In this document: positions 37,901 through 48,396 of the stretch, piece by piece | How the letters are laid out: every line of letters begins with the position of its first letter | How positions within the stretch are numbered: the stretch's first letter is position 1 | Source: Chromobacterium rhizoryzae | Lineage (GTDB): Bacteria; Pseudomonadota; Gammaproteobacteria; Burkholderiales; Chromobacteriaceae | Direction: 5' to 3' | Length of the DNA: 64,000 nt | Assembly (NCBI RefSeq): GCF_020544465.1 | Contig: NZ_CP066126.1 | Span: 558,001-622,000 of the forward strand | Position numbers and translations under genes: made by a program | Notes under the pieces: generated by a model | The model's input: only the letters and a program-made list of their open reading frames with translations | Databases searched by the model: none | What the model was told of the DNA's origin: nothing

Positions 37901-39778
37901 ATGCGCTCTTTGCGTGTAAAGTTGATTGTATTCATTGCGGTGCTGCTGGTTCTGCTGGGCGCCATCATTACGACCCTGGTCTACACCCAGATGCGCAACG
38001 AGATTGTCCAGGGCGTGGATAACGAGTTGTCCAGCACCTCGCGCGGCTACGCCAACCTGGTCAAGGATTGGTACGGCAGCAAGGTCAAGGTGGTGATCGC
38101 CGGCAACCCGGTGGTGGGCACGCCCGAGCCCATGCCGATGCTGGCGCGCCTGAGCCAGGCCGGCGGCTACGATATGACCTATATCGGCACCGCCGATCAC
38201 AAGATGATCCGTTCCGACTTCAAGCCGCAGCCGGCGGGCTACGACCCGGTGGCGCGGCCCTGGTATCAGCAGGCGCAGGCCAGCGGCAAGCCGGGCGTGT
38301 CCGATCCCTATGTAGACTTCGACACCAAGAAACTGGTGGTGACCTTCGTGTCGCCGGTGTTCGACGGCTCCACGCTGAAAGCGGTGGTGGGCGGCGACAT
38401 CTTCATCGACGACTTGGTCAAAACCGTGCTGTCCGCCAAGCTGCGCGGCAACGGCTACGCCTTCCTGGTGGACAAGGCCGGCAAGGTGATCGCCCATCCG
38501 GACACCACGCTGACGCTGAAGCCTCTGGCGGAGAAAGTACCGGCGCTGACCGGCGAGAAGCTGGTGCAGCTGTCCACCAGCAGCGCGATGGAGGAGATCG
38601 AGGTCAACGGCGAAACCAAGCTGGTGCAGGTGGACCCGGTGGAGGGCACCAACTGGCTGCTGGGCGTGATGATAGACAAGTCCGTGGTCAGCGAGCCGCT
38701 GGAAAAACTGCTGCTGACCGTGGTGGGCCTGGGCGCGCTGTGCGTGGTGGTGCTGATCCCGGTGGCCAGCGTGATGCTGAGCAAAATGTTGGCCGGCTTG
38801 GGCCGTTTGCGCAACGCGATGCTGGAGATCTCCAAGGGCGAGGGCGATTTGACCCGACGCATCGAGGTGCAGGGCCAGGATGAGATCGCCGAAACCGCGA
38901 CCGCGTTCAACAGCTTCATCCATCGTTTGCAAAGCATGTTCGTGGCGGTGCGCACCGAGGCGGAAAACGTCACCAACGGCGTGCAGAGCGTGGCCACCAC
39001 GGTGGATCAGGTGGCGCGCGATTCCCGGCAGATTTCCGACGTGTCCAGCTCCAACGCCGCGACGCTGGAGGAAATCACCGTCAGCATCTCCCATATCGCC
39101 GACGCCGCGCGCGAGGCGGATTCGCTGGTCAACCACACCGGCACCGTGTCCAGCGAAAGCGCCGACGAAATGCAGCGCATCTCCCGCGAGATGAACAGCA
39201 CGGTGGAGGCGGTGAAGGGCTTGTCCGGCATGTTGGTGTCGCTGGATCAACGCTCGCAGCAAATCAGCGGCATCACCAATGTGATCAAGGACATTGCCGA
39301 TCAGACCAACCTCTTGGCCTTGAACGCGGCGATCGAAGCGGCGCGCGCCGGCGAAATGGGCCGCGGCTTCGCGGTGGTGGCGGACGAAGTGCGCAAACTG
39401 GCCGAGCGCACCGGCCAGGCCACGGTGGAGATTTCCAGCATGGTCAGTACCATCCGCGAGGAAACCAGCCAGGCGGTGACCAATATGCAGCGCACCGTCA
39501 GCTCGGTGGACGACGGCGTGGAACTGACCGACAGCGCGGTGCAGCGCATCGAGCAGATCCAGCAGGCGATGCAGGAAGTGATGGCCAAGATGAACGAGAT
39601 CACCTTGTCCACCAGCGAGCAGCACAAGGCCACCACCTTGATCGCGCAGAGCACCGAGCAGATCAACGGCCGCATCGTCGACAGCGACGGTGCCCTGCAG
39701 ACCGTGCACGACACCTTGAACGATTTGTCGCAGGCGGCCAAGGATATGCGCCAGTTGTTCTCCAGCTTCCGCGTTTAA
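37901..39778 (+). CDS. methyl-accepting chemotaxis protein, dCache type
   Basis: The product is 625 aa. TM1 is about residues 8-28, a periplasmic dCache_1 domain about 30-270, TM2 about 272-292, HAMP next, then a signalling domain with the hairpin tip DIADQTNLLALNAAIEAARAGEMGRGFAVVADEVRKLAERTGQAT. The ligand pocket carries Y114-x4-R119-x-W121-Y122, then Y137 and D166. This fits the published amino-acid-binding dCache motif, so an amino acid attractant is predicted. No C-terminal CheR/CheB pentapeptide is seen. The 246-nt gap upstream shows no convincing flagellar-type promoter. Confidence 0.92.
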   Translation: MRSLRVKLIVFIAVLLVLLGAIITTLVYTQMRNEIVQGVDNELSSTSRGYANLVKDWYGSKVKVVIAGNPVVGTPEPMPMLARLSQAGGYDMTYIGTADHKMIRSDFKPQPAGYDPVARPWYQQAQASGKPGVSDPYVDFDTKKLVVTFVSPVFDGSTLKAVVGGDIFIDDLVKTVLSAKLRGNGYAFLVDKAGKVIAHPDTTLTLKPLAEKVPALTGEKLVQLSTSSAMEEIEVNGETKLVQVDPVEGTNWLLGVMIDKSVVSEPLEKLLLTVVGLGALCVVVLIPVASVMLSKMLAGLGRLRNAMLEISKGEGDLTRRIEVQGQDEIAETATAFNSFIHRLQSMFVAVRTEAENVTNGVQSVATTVDQVARDSRQISDVSSSNAATLEEITVSISHIADAAREADSLVNHTGTVSSESADEMQRISREMNSTVEAVKGLSGMLVSLDQRSQQISGITNVIKDIADQTNLLALNAAIEAARAGEMGRGFAVVADEVRKLAERTGQATVEISSMVSTIREETSQAVTNMQRTVSSVDDGVELTDSAVQRIEQIQQAMQEVMAKMNEITLSTSEQHKATTLIAQSTEQINGRIVDSDGALQTVHDTLNDLSQAAKDMRQLFSSFRV

Positions 39779-39797
39779 GCGAGCTGACGCGACACAG

Positions 39798-39823
39798 AAA
39801 ACCCGGCTGCGGCCGGGTTTTTT
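39798..39823 (+). terminator. terminator after the first chemoreceptor
   Basis: CCCGGC (39802-39807) pairs with GCCGGG (39812-39817), extended by A/T pairs, followed by six T. Confidence 0.9.
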
Positions 39824-39956
39824 CATGGTCTTGGACTGTATTGGCGATTTGGCCGGTACGGGATTGGGCAAATCCGCGCAAACTGTACCTGTAATTGTAT
39901 TGGTGCAGCCGCTAGATTAGTTGTCATCATTCGGCCAAGAGCCAGGGGAGACAACG

Positions 39957-41273
<1,317 letters not shown>

Positions 41274-41315
41274 GCGCGGCGCCGAATACTCAACTCATTC
41301 GAATCGGAACATAAG

Positions 41316-42803
41316 ATGCAAACCATTCCTCATTACATCGGCGGCGAACGCTGCGAAGGCCGGAGCGGCCGCTTTGGCGATGTCTACAACCCGGCGCTGG
41401 GCAGCGTCGCCGCCCGCGTGCCGCTGGCGAGCCCGGACGAGGTGCAGGCCGCGGTGGCGGCGGCGCGCAAGGCCTTTCCGGCCTGGGCGGAAACCTCGCC
41501 GCTGAAGCGGGCGCGGGTGATGTTCAAGTTCAAGGAGCTGCTGGAGCAGAATCAGCAGCGCTTGGCGGCGCTGATTTCCAGCGAGCACGGCAAGGTGGTG
41601 TCCGACGCCATCGGCGAAGTCGCCCGCGGCCTGGAAGTGGTGGAGTTCGCCTGCGGCATTCCGCAGTTGCTGAAGGGCGAGTTCACCGAACAGGTGGGCG
41701 GCGGCATCGACAGCCATTCCATGCGTCAGCCGCTGGGCGTGGTGGCCGGCATCACCCCGTTCAACTTCCCGGCCATGGTGCCGCTGTGGATGTTCCCGGT
41801 GGCCTTGGCCTGCGGCAACTGCTTCATTCTCAAGCCGTCCGAGCGCGACCCGTCCGCCGCGCTGCTGCTGGCCGATCTGTTGCAGCAGGCCGGCCTGCCG
41901 GCCGGCGTGTTCAGCGTGGTGCACGGCGACAAGCAGGCGGTGGACGCCTTGCTCGCCCATCCCGACATCGCCGCGCTCAGCTTCGTCGGCTCCACGCCGA
42001 TTGCCCAGTACATCTACGAAACCGGCGCGCGCCATGGCAAGCGGGTGCAGGCGCTGGGCGGCGCCAAGAACCACCTGGTGGTGATGCCGGACGCGGATCT
42101 GGACGGCGCGGTGGAGGCCTTGATCGGGGCCGCTTACGGCTCGGCCGGCGAGCGTTGCATGGCGATCTCGGTGGTGCTGGCGGTGGGCGACATCGGCGAC
42201 GCGCTGGTGGAGCGGCTGGCCGAGCGCGCGCGCAGTCTGAAGATAGGCGTGGGCGACGACGCGGCGGCGGAAATGGGGCCGCTGGTGACGCGCCAGCACT
42301 TGGACAAGGTGACGGGCTATGTCGATCAGGGCGTGGCCGAAGGCGCGCAGCTGGTGGTGGACGGCCGCGGCTACCGCCATCCCGGCCACGAGGACGGGTT
42401 TTTCCTGGGCGGCTGCCTGTTCGACCATGTGACGCCGGAGATGACCATCTACAAGGAGGAAATCTTCGGGCCGGTGCTGGCGGTGGTGCGGGTGCCGGAC
42501 TTCGACAGCGCGGTCAGCCTGATCAACGCCCATCCCTTCGCCAACGGCACCAGTATTTTCACCCGCTCCGGCGGCGCCGCGCGCGAATTCAGCCACCGCA
42601 TCCAGGTGGGCATGGTGGGCATCAATGTGCCGATCCCGGTGCCGATGGCCTTCCACAGCTTTGGCGGCTGGAAGGCTTCGCTGTTCGGCGACCATCATAT
42701 GCACGGCCCGGAAGGCGTGCGCTTCTATACCCGGATGAAGACGGTGACCAGCCGCTGGCCGGCCAAGATGACCGCCGAATTCGTGATGCCGACGATGAAG
42801 TAA
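41316..42803 (+). CDS. mmsA: methylmalonate/malonate-semialdehyde dehydrogenase (CoA-acylating)
   Basis: The product is 495 aa. Aldehyde dehydrogenase fold: N150 in TPFNFPAMVPLWMFP, K173 in LKPSERDPS, LSFVGSTPIAQYIYE, and catalytic Cys281 in GSAGERCMAIS, the context typical of MmsA. It converts malonate or methylmalonate semialdehyde with CoA and NAD+ to acetyl- or propionyl-CoA and CO2. It lies 42 nt after the aminotransferase, so the two form a beta-alanine catabolic unit closed by a terminator. Confidence 0.93.
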   Translation: MQTIPHYIGGERCEGRSGRFGDVYNPALGSVAARVPLASPDEVQAAVAAARKAFPAWAETSPLKRARVMFKFKELLEQNQQRLAALISSEHGKVVSDAIGEVARGLEVVEFACGIPQLLKGEFTEQVGGGIDSHSMRQPLGVVAGITPFNFPAMVPLWMFPVALACGNCFILKPSERDPSAALLLADLLQQAGLPAGVFSVVHGDKQAVDALLAHPDIAALSFVGSTPIAQYIYETGARHGKRVQALGGAKNHLVVMPDADLDGAVEALIGAAYGSAGERCMAISVVLAVGDIGDALVERLAERARSLKIGVGDDAAAEMGPLVTRQHLDKVTGYVDQGVAEGAQLVVDGRGYRHPGHEDGFFLGGCLFDHVTPEMTIYKEEIFGPVLAVVRVPDFDSAVSLINAHPFANGTSIFTRSGGAAREFSHRIQVGMVGINVPIPVPMAFHSFGGWKASLFGDHHMHGPEGVRFYTRMKTVTSRWPAKMTAEFVMPTMK

Positions 42804-42844
42804 GGATGGAATGACGACTCTGGACGCGTGCTCGCGTTCAGTTG

Positions 42845-42871
42845 AAACCCGGAGCGATCCGGGTTTTTTTT
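42845..42871 (+). terminator. terminator after mmsA
   Basis: AAACCCGGA (42845-42853) pairs with TCCGGGTTT (42858-42866) around GCGA, followed by a run of T. Confidence 0.92.
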
Positions 42872-42976
42872 ATGCTGTTGATATTTTTCATCGAAATGTA
42901 TCAAACTGGGATTAATCGCATAAAAAGAGCGATCAGCGCTGTCTAGAATAAGCTAACAAGGTGTGGGGAGATGGAA

Positions 42977-44614
42977 ATGAACAAAACAACAATGAGCCTG
43001 CGCGGCCGTTTGCTGCTGCTTTTGGTGGCGATGGCCCTGCTGGTGACGGCGATAGGCGTGTTGTCGGTGATGCGCGAGCGGGACACCATGTTGCTGGACC
43101 GCAAGGACAAGACGCGCAATCTGGTGGAATCGGCGGCGGCCTTGGTGACGTCCTACGAGAAGATGGCGGCGGACGGCAAGATGAGCGAGCCGCAGGCCAA
43201 GCAACTGGCGGCGGCGGCGCTGAGCAGCATGCGTTACGACGAGCGCGAATATTTCTTCGCCTTCGACAAGGGCCTGACCTATGTCGCCCACGGCGTGAAG
43301 CCGGCCTTGATCGGCAAGAATCTGCACGGGGTCAAGGAGGGCAGCGGCCAGGACATGGGCCAGTTGTTCGACCAGGCGCTGAGCGCCGGCGGCGGCAAGG
43401 GTTATGCCGCTTATGTCTGGGACAAGCCGGGCTTCGACGCGCCGCAGCCCAAGATATCCTATTTGATGACCTCGCCCGGCTGGGGCTGGGTGCTGGGCAC
43501 CGGCATCTATCTGGACGATGTGGCGGCCGCCTATCACAAATCGCTGTTCAACCTGGCGCTGGAAGTCGGCGTGATCCTGCTGCTGCTGGCCGGTCTCGGC
43601 GGCTACATCATGCGCAGCGTGCTGGGCCAGCTGGGCGGCGAGCCGGCGGTCACCGTGGACATCGTCAAACGCATCGCCGCCGGACAGCTGGATATGGACG
43701 TGCCGGTGAAAGCCGGCGACCGCGACAGCCTGCTGGCCAATGTGGCCGGCATGCAGGGGCAGTTGCGGCAGCTGGTGGGCGACATCGCCGCCGCGGCCAG
43801 CCGGGTGTCGGAGATGAGCGCCGACGTCAGCAGCCACGCCAGCGAAGTGGCCAACGGTTCGGAGAAGCAAAGCGAGGCGGCCACCTCGATGGCGGCGTCG
43901 ATCGAAGAACTGACCGTCAGCATCAACCATATTTCCGACCGCGCTCAGGACGCCCGCAATCTGTCCGAGCAATCCGGCGAATCGTCGCAGCAGGGCAGCG
44001 AGGTGATTTCGCGCGCGGTGGCGGAAATGCGCCGCATCAATGAATCGGTGGAATTGGCCGCCGGCACCATCAACGAGCTGGTGGACAAGGCGCAAGTGAT
44101 CTCCGGCATCATGCAGGTGATCAAGGACATCGCCGATCAGACCAATCTTCTGGCGTTGAACGCGGCGATCGAGGCGGCGCGCGCCGGCGAGCAGGGCCGC
44201 GGCTTCGCGGTGGTGGCGGACGAGGTGCGCAAGCTGTCCGAACGCACCGCCCAGGCCACCGAGGAGATCGCCGGCATGATCGCCGAGATCCAACAAAGCT
44301 CCACCCAGTCTCACGGTTCGATGGAAGAGGCGGTGCGGCGCGCCAAGAACGGCCTGGAACTGGCCGAGCAGGGCGGCGAGGCGGTGGGCGAGATCCGTCA
44401 GAGCGCCGGCGGGGTGCTGGGCGTGGTCAACGATATTTCCCACGCGCTGAAGGAGCAGGGCACCGCCAGCCAGGACATCGCCCAGTACGTTGAACAGATC
44501 GCAATGAGCTCCAGCAAGAACGCGCAGGCGGCGTCCACCGCTTCGGCGGCGCTGGCGGACATGAACCAGCTGGCCGGCAATCTGCGCGGGCTGGTGTCGC
44601 GCTTCCGCTGTTGA
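42977..44614 (+). CDS. methyl-accepting chemotaxis protein, sCache_2 type
   Basis: The product is 545 aa. I chose the second ATG (42977, MNKTTMSLRGR) because GGGGAG (42965-42970) abuts the first ATG and is 6 nt from this one. TM1 is about residues 10-30, a single-cache periplasmic domain follows (YDEREYFFAFDKGLTYVAHGVKPALIGKNL ... SPGWGWVLGTGIYLDDV), TM2 is about 190-210, then HAMP and a signalling hairpin NLLALNAAIEAARAGEQGRGFAVVADEVRKLSERTAQAT. sCache_2 receptors often sense short organic acids; the ligand here is unknown. Upstream, TAAA at 42921 is only a weak match to a flagellar promoter. Confidence 0.9.
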   Translation: MNKTTMSLRGRLLLLLVAMALLVTAIGVLSVMRERDTMLLDRKDKTRNLVESAAALVTSYEKMAADGKMSEPQAKQLAAAALSSMRYDEREYFFAFDKGLTYVAHGVKPALIGKNLHGVKEGSGQDMGQLFDQALSAGGGKGYAAYVWDKPGFDAPQPKISYLMTSPGWGWVLGTGIYLDDVAAAYHKSLFNLALEVGVILLLLAGLGGYIMRSVLGQLGGEPAVTVDIVKRIAAGQLDMDVPVKAGDRDSLLANVAGMQGQLRQLVGDIAAAASRVSEMSADVSSHASEVANGSEKQSEAATSMAASIEELTVSINHISDRAQDARNLSEQSGESSQQGSEVISRAVAEMRRINESVELAAGTINELVDKAQVISGIMQVIKDIADQTNLLALNAAIEAARAGEQGRGFAVVADEVRKLSERTAQATEEIAGMIAEIQQSSTQSHGSMEEAVRRAKNGLELAEQGGEAVGEIRQSAGGVLGVVNDISHALKEQGTASQDIAQYVEQIAMSSSKNAQAASTASAALADMNQLAGNLRGLVSRFRC

Positions 44615-44635
44615 GCCGGCGGCGCGCTAGGCGGT

Positions 44636-44786
44636 CTTAGAGCCGATTCGAAATCTCGCGGGCGAGAGCGAGATAAGGTGAAAACCGCTGAGAACGCCGA
44701 ATGCAGGTTTACTGCATGAGCGTTTCGAAGCGGTACTCACCGTGCAACGCGTCACGACGCGCAGCCGATCGTAAGCAGGTTCTTAG
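44636..44786. repeat. dispersed ~150-bp repeat, copy A
   Basis: Shares long identical stretches with copy C (57076-57228), including TTTCGAAGCGGTACTCACCG (44723-44742). Its right end, read in reverse, is CTAAGAACCTGCTTACGATC, which matches the left end of copy C at 17 of 20 positions, so the family has terminal inverted repeats. The right end overlaps the kynA stop codon. Non-coding. Confidence 0.8.
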
Positions 44787-45625
44787 CGGCCGATCTCGGT
44801 GCGCACGTCCAGCAACTCCGGGAAGAAAGTCAGCTCCAGCGCCTGCTTGAGGAAGCGCACGCCGCTGGAGCCGCCGGTGCCCTGCTTGAAGCCGATCACC
44901 CGCTCCACCGTCTTCATGTGCCGGAAGCGCCACAGGTGGAAGTATTCCTCCACGTCCACCAGTTTTTCCGCCATCTCATAGGCTTCCCAGTGCTGCTGGG
45001 GCTGGTCGTAGATCAATTTGAACAGCGGGATCAGTTCCGGGTTGCGCTGATAGGGCTGCGACCAGTCGCGTTCCAGGCTGGAGGCCGGCACCGGCAGGCC
45101 GCGCCGCGCCAGATGGCGCAGGAATTCGTCGTACAGACTGGGCGCGTCCAGGATGGCCTTCAGCGAAGCGTGTTTGTCCGCTTCATGGGCGAACACGTTC
45201 AGCATCGCCTGGTTCTTGTTGCCCAGCAGGAATTCGATGGAGCGGTATTGATGCGACTGGAAGCCGGAGGAATTGCCCAGCACGTCGCGGAATTCCATGT
45301 ATTCCGACGGCGTCAGCGTTTCCAGCACCGCCCATTGCTCGAACAGCAGACGCTGGATCTGTTTGACCCGCGCCAGGCATTTGAAGCTGGGGCCCAGCGT
45401 GTCCTGCTGGACGAAGCGCACCGCGGCCTGCAGCTCGTGCAGCATCAGCTTCATCCACAATTCCGATGTCTGATGCTGGATCACGAACAGCAACTCGTCG
45501 TGATGCGGCGGGTTGGACAGCGGTTTCTGACAGGCCAGCAGCTCGTCCAGGCATAGATAGCCGCCGTAGCTCATGCGCTCGGAAAAGTTGGTGACGATCC
45601 CGGCTTCCAGTTTTCTCTCGTTCAT
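44783..45625 (-). CDS. kynA: tryptophan 2,3-dioxygenase
   Basis: The product is 280 aa from the ATG at 45625 (MNERKLEAGIVTNF), with AAGGGAAAC upstream. Heme dioxygenase features: His51 in FVIQHQTSELWMKLMLHEL (distal, substrate side), RFRHMKTVERVIGFKQGTGGSSGV with the proximal heme His236, and GTGGSSG at 249-255. It opens the indole ring of L-tryptophan to N-formylkynurenine. No other kynurenine gene (kynB, kynU) is adjacent, so it is apparently a single-gene unit here, between the lnt terminator and repeat copy A. Confidence 0.95.
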   Translation of the reverse strand: MNERKLEAGIVTNFSERMSYGGYLCLDELLACQKPLSNPPHHDELLFVIQHQTSELWMKLMLHELQAAVRFVQQDTLGPSFKCLARVKQIQRLLFEQWAVLETLTPSEYMEFRDVLGNSSGFQSHQYRSIEFLLGNKNQAMLNVFAHEADKHASLKAILDAPSLYDEFLRHLARRGLPVPASSLERDWSQPYQRNPELIPLFKLIYDQPQQHWEAYEMAEKLVDVEEYFHLWRFRHMKTVERVIGFKQGTGGSSGVRFLKQALELTFFPELLDVRTEIGR

Positions 45626-45731
45626 GGTGTTTCCCTTGTAGAGGCGGCGCGTCGTTTCTTGGTGTGTGTCCGGTACGGGACCGGTTTCGCGTCGCCGGCG
45701 AATGATGATCGGGAATCCGGGGCCGAATGTC

Positions 45732-45769
45732 AAAACGCGCGATGTTCCTGTGTGGAAACATCGCGCGTT
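45732..45769 (-). terminator. terminator after lnt (- strand)
   Basis: A 15-bp arm (45734-45748) pairs with 45754-45769 with one bulged A, giving a long CGCGCGATG-type stem. On the - strand it ends in CGTTTTG. It lies about 18 nt past the lnt stop and separates lnt from kynA. Confidence 0.75.
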
Positions 45770-45787
45770 AGCAAGGGGAGGGACCGT

Positions 45788-47272
45788 TCAAGGCCGGTGT
45801 TTGCGGCCCAGCAGCATGGCCAGCAGCAGCAGCGCCGCGCAGCCTATCAAGACCGGCATATTGCCGTGGCGCATATAGGGCGTCAGCCCCTGGCGGCCCT
45901 GGGCGAAGCCCTGCAGCACCTGGCGGGTGTAGGGCGCGGCCACCGCGGCGATTTCGCCGTCCGGGCGGATGATGGCGGTCATGCCGTTATTGGTGGCGCG
46001 CAGCATGTAGCGGCCGTTTTCCATCGCGCGGGCCTGGGACAGCTGCAGGTGCTGGCTCATCGCCACGCTCTTACCGAACCAGGCCAGATTGCTGACGTTG
46101 GCCATGATGCTGGCCTGGGAGGCCGGGCCTGTCAGCTCTTCGCCGAAGCTGTCCTCGTAGCAGACGTTGAAGGCGATCTTCTCGCCGGCCAGCGCCAGCG
46201 GCGGCTGATTGGCGCCGCCGCTGCTGAAGCCGGACATCGGCATATTCATGAACTGGTAGATCCAGCCGATCAGGCCGGGCACCGGGATGAACTCGCCAAA
46301 GGGCACCAGATGGTCTTTGGCGAAGAAGGGCCGGCCCGGCGTGGTCAGCGCCACCACCGCGTTCAAATAACCGCGGCCGTCGTTGGTGCGGCGCGGCACG
46401 CCGGTGGCCAGCGCCATGCCGGCGCGTTGGGCCTGGCCTTCCATCATGCTCAGATAGCCGGACGGCAGGTCGTCGAGGAAGAGCGGCAGCGCGGTTTCCG
46501 GCAGCAGCATCAGGTCGGCGCGGGTGGTGGCCACTTGCTGGTAATACACGCGCAGCGATTCTTCCAGGTTTTCCGGCGACCATTTCAGTTCCTGAGCGAT
46601 ATTGCCCTGGGCCAGCGCCACGCTGATCGGCTTGCCCTGCGGCTGGGTCCATTCCACGCTCTTGAGCCAGAAGCCGTTGCCCCACACCGCCAGCGCGGCG
46701 ACCAGCAGGCCGGCGCGCATCTTCCAGCCGCTGTGGACCATCAAGGCCAGCGCGCCGGCGGACAGCGCCACCAGGTAGGTGACCAGGTGGGAGCCGCCCA
46801 GCGGCGTATAGCCGGCCAGCGGGCTTTCCGTGATCTGCGAGTAGCCGGCGGCGGCCCAGGGGAAGCCGGTCAGCACCCAGCCGCGCAGCCATTCCCCCAG
46901 TTCCCACAGCGCCGGGAAGGCCAGCAGCCAGCGCTGCCACGGCTTGGCGGTGACGCGGGCGCTCAGCCACATCGCGAGGCCCGGGTAGAGCGCCAGATAG
47001 GCCGGCAGCAAGAGCACCAGCGGCAGGGCGATCCAGGCCGGCAGGCCGGCCACGTCGTGCAGGCTGTTGTAGATCCAGTTGAAGTTGCTGGTGTAGGCGG
47101 CCAGACCCCAGACATAGCCGATCCAGAACGCGCGCTGCGGGTGGCGTTGAGTCAGGTCGGCCAGCGCCGCCAAAGACAGCGGCATGATCCAGAATAGCCG
47201 ATAGGGGGCGAAGGCGAACAGTGTGAGGCTGCCAGCCAAGGCGGCTGCCAGCAGGACCAGTAAAGTGCGCAT
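45788..47272 (-). CDS. lnt: apolipoprotein N-acyltransferase
   Basis: The product is 494 aa from the ATG at 47272 (MRTLLVLLAAALAG); an ATG nine bases earlier is equally possible. An N-terminal multi-TM domain (six or so segments to about residue 200) is followed by a periplasmic nitrilase-like domain with the catalytic triad Glu259 (LPETALPL), Lys319 (FAKDHLVPFGEF) and Cys371 (FNVCYEDSFGEE), then a final TM. It adds the third acyl chain to lipoproteins. Last gene of the ybeZ-ybeY-corC-lnt group. Confidence 0.94.
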   Translation of the reverse strand: MRTLLVLLAAALAGSLTLFAFAPYRLFWIMPLSLAALADLTQRHPQRAFWIGYVWGLAAYTSNFNWIYNSLHDVAGLPAWIALPLVLLLPAYLALYPGLAMWLSARVTAKPWQRWLLAFPALWELGEWLRGWVLTGFPWAAAGYSQITESPLAGYTPLGGSHLVTYLVALSAGALALMVHSGWKMRAGLLVAALAVWGNGFWLKSVEWTQPQGKPISVALAQGNIAQELKWSPENLEESLRVYYQQVATTRADLMLLPETALPLFLDDLPSGYLSMMEGQAQRAGMALATGVPRRTNDGRGYLNAVVALTTPGRPFFAKDHLVPFGEFIPVPGLIGWIYQFMNMPMSGFSSGGANQPPLALAGEKIAFNVCYEDSFGEELTGPASQASIMANVSNLAWFGKSVAMSQHLQLSQARAMENGRYMLRATNNGMTAIIRPDGEIAAVAAPYTRQVLQGFAQGRQGLTPYMRHGNMPVLIGCAALLLLAMLLGRKHRP

Positions 47273-47399
47273 GGTAGGCATCAGGCGAAGCCGGCCGGCA
47301 AAAGCCGGCCGACGGATTGTCAAATAGCTGATCTTCATCTTAGGAGCGGGCGGCGCGGGCTCCAAGCCCAATCCGGCCGCCGGCTTCCGGCAGCGGCGT

Positions 47400-47545
47400 T
47401 CAGCGTCTGTTCACGCTCTTGCGAGCGTGGGCGAGACAAGGCCGAAACGGCTGGGAAAGCGCAATGCGCAGGCGGCGCATGGGCGTTTCTCAGCCGTGCT
47501 CAAGCCAGGCCTCCGCCGCGAAGCGGAAGGCGCGCCGCTTCTCAG
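47400..47545. repeat. dispersed ~150-bp repeat, copy B (divergent)
   Basis: Aligns over about 100 bp with copy A (left part with GTCTGTTCACGCTCTTGCGAGC, then the segment GCGCATGGGCGTTTCTCAGC that corresponds to the GCATGAGCGTTTCGAAGC region of A). The right third has diverged. As in the other copies, its right end reaches the stop codon of a - strand gene, here corC. It lies inside the corC-lnt gap. Confidence 0.6.
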
Positions 47546-48393
47546 ACCTCGCTGGTTTCCCCGGCCTGAATCCGCTCCACCAGCAGGGTGTCGACGCGGC
47601 GGTTGTCGGCGCGCAGCACGGTGAAGCGCAGGCCGGCGGCTTCCACCGCCTCGCCGCGCTTGGGCAGGTGGCCGGTCAGCGAGATCACCAGGCCGCCGAC
47701 GGTGTCGACGTCGTCGTCTTCGAAATCGGTTTCAAAGTAATGATTGAAGTCCTCGATCTCGGTCAGCGCCTTGACTCGGTAGCGTTGATGGCCGCGCACC
47801 GGCAGGATGTCTTCCTCGTCGTCCTCGGTGTCGTATTCGTCCTCGATGTCGCCGACGATCTGCTCGATCACGTCCTCGATGGTCACCAGGCCGGACACGC
47901 CGCCGTATTCGTCCACCACCACCGCCATGTGATTGTGGGTGGCGCGGAAATCGCGCAGCAGCACGTTCAGCGGCTTGGACTCCGGCACGAACACCGCCGG
48001 GCGCAGCACCGCCTTCAAGTCGAAGCTGGCCGGCGCGTGGAAATAGCGCAACAGTTCCTTGGCCAACAGAATGCCCAGCACGTCGTCCTTGCTGTCGCCT
48101 ATCACCGGAAAACGCGAGTGTCCGGAGTCGATCACCATCGGCAGGAAGCGGGTGATCGGGTCGTCGCAGCTGATCACGTTCATCTGGCTGCGCGGAATCA
48201 TCACGTCGCGCACGGTCAGCTCGCTGACTTCCAGCACGCCCTCGATCATGCCGAGCGCTTCCGCGTCCAGCAGATTGCGCTCGAAGGCGTTGTGCAAGAG
48301 CTCGATCAACTCTTCGCGATCTTCCGGCTCGCGCAGCAACATGGTGGACAGGCGTTCCAGCCAAGTCGGCCGCGGTTTACTGGGGTCTTCCAT
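47542..48393 (-). CDS. corC: CorC/HlyC-type CBS-domain protein
   Basis: The product is 283 aa. Two CBS domains (about residues 60-190: VRDVMIPRSQMNVISCDDPI ... AVVVDEYGGVSGLVTIEDVIEQIVGDIEDEYD) are followed by a CorC_HlyC C-terminal domain (about 200-280: DFEDDDVDTVGGLVISLTGHLPKRGE). Soluble form without the DUF21 membrane domain. Linked to magnesium/cobalt homeostasis in enterics. It starts 3 nt after ybeY. Confidence 0.92.
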   Translation of the reverse strand: MEDPSKPRPTWLERLSTMLLREPEDREELIELLHNAFERNLLDAEALGMIEGVLEVSELTVRDVMIPRSQMNVISCDDPITRFLPMVIDSGHSRFPVIGDSKDDVLGILLAKELLRYFHAPASFDLKAVLRPAVFVPESKPLNVLLRDFRATHNHMAVVVDEYGGVSGLVTIEDVIEQIVGDIEDEYDTEDDEEDILPVRGHQRYRVKALTEIEDFNHYFETDFEDDDVDTVGGLVISLTGHLPKRGEAVEAAGLRFTVLRADNRRVDTLLVERIQAGETSEV

Positions 48394-48396
48394 TTC

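Noticed and set aside
37661..39871. 736-codon frame on the - strand opposite the first chemoreceptor
   Set aside because: His/Gly/Leu-rich shadow of the chemoreceptor gene, with no ribosome binding site or recognisable domain.
42901..42960. Flagellar sigma-28 promoter before the second chemoreceptor
   Set aside because: A TAAA is present, but the downstream element matches the GCCGATAA consensus poorly (about 5 of 8).
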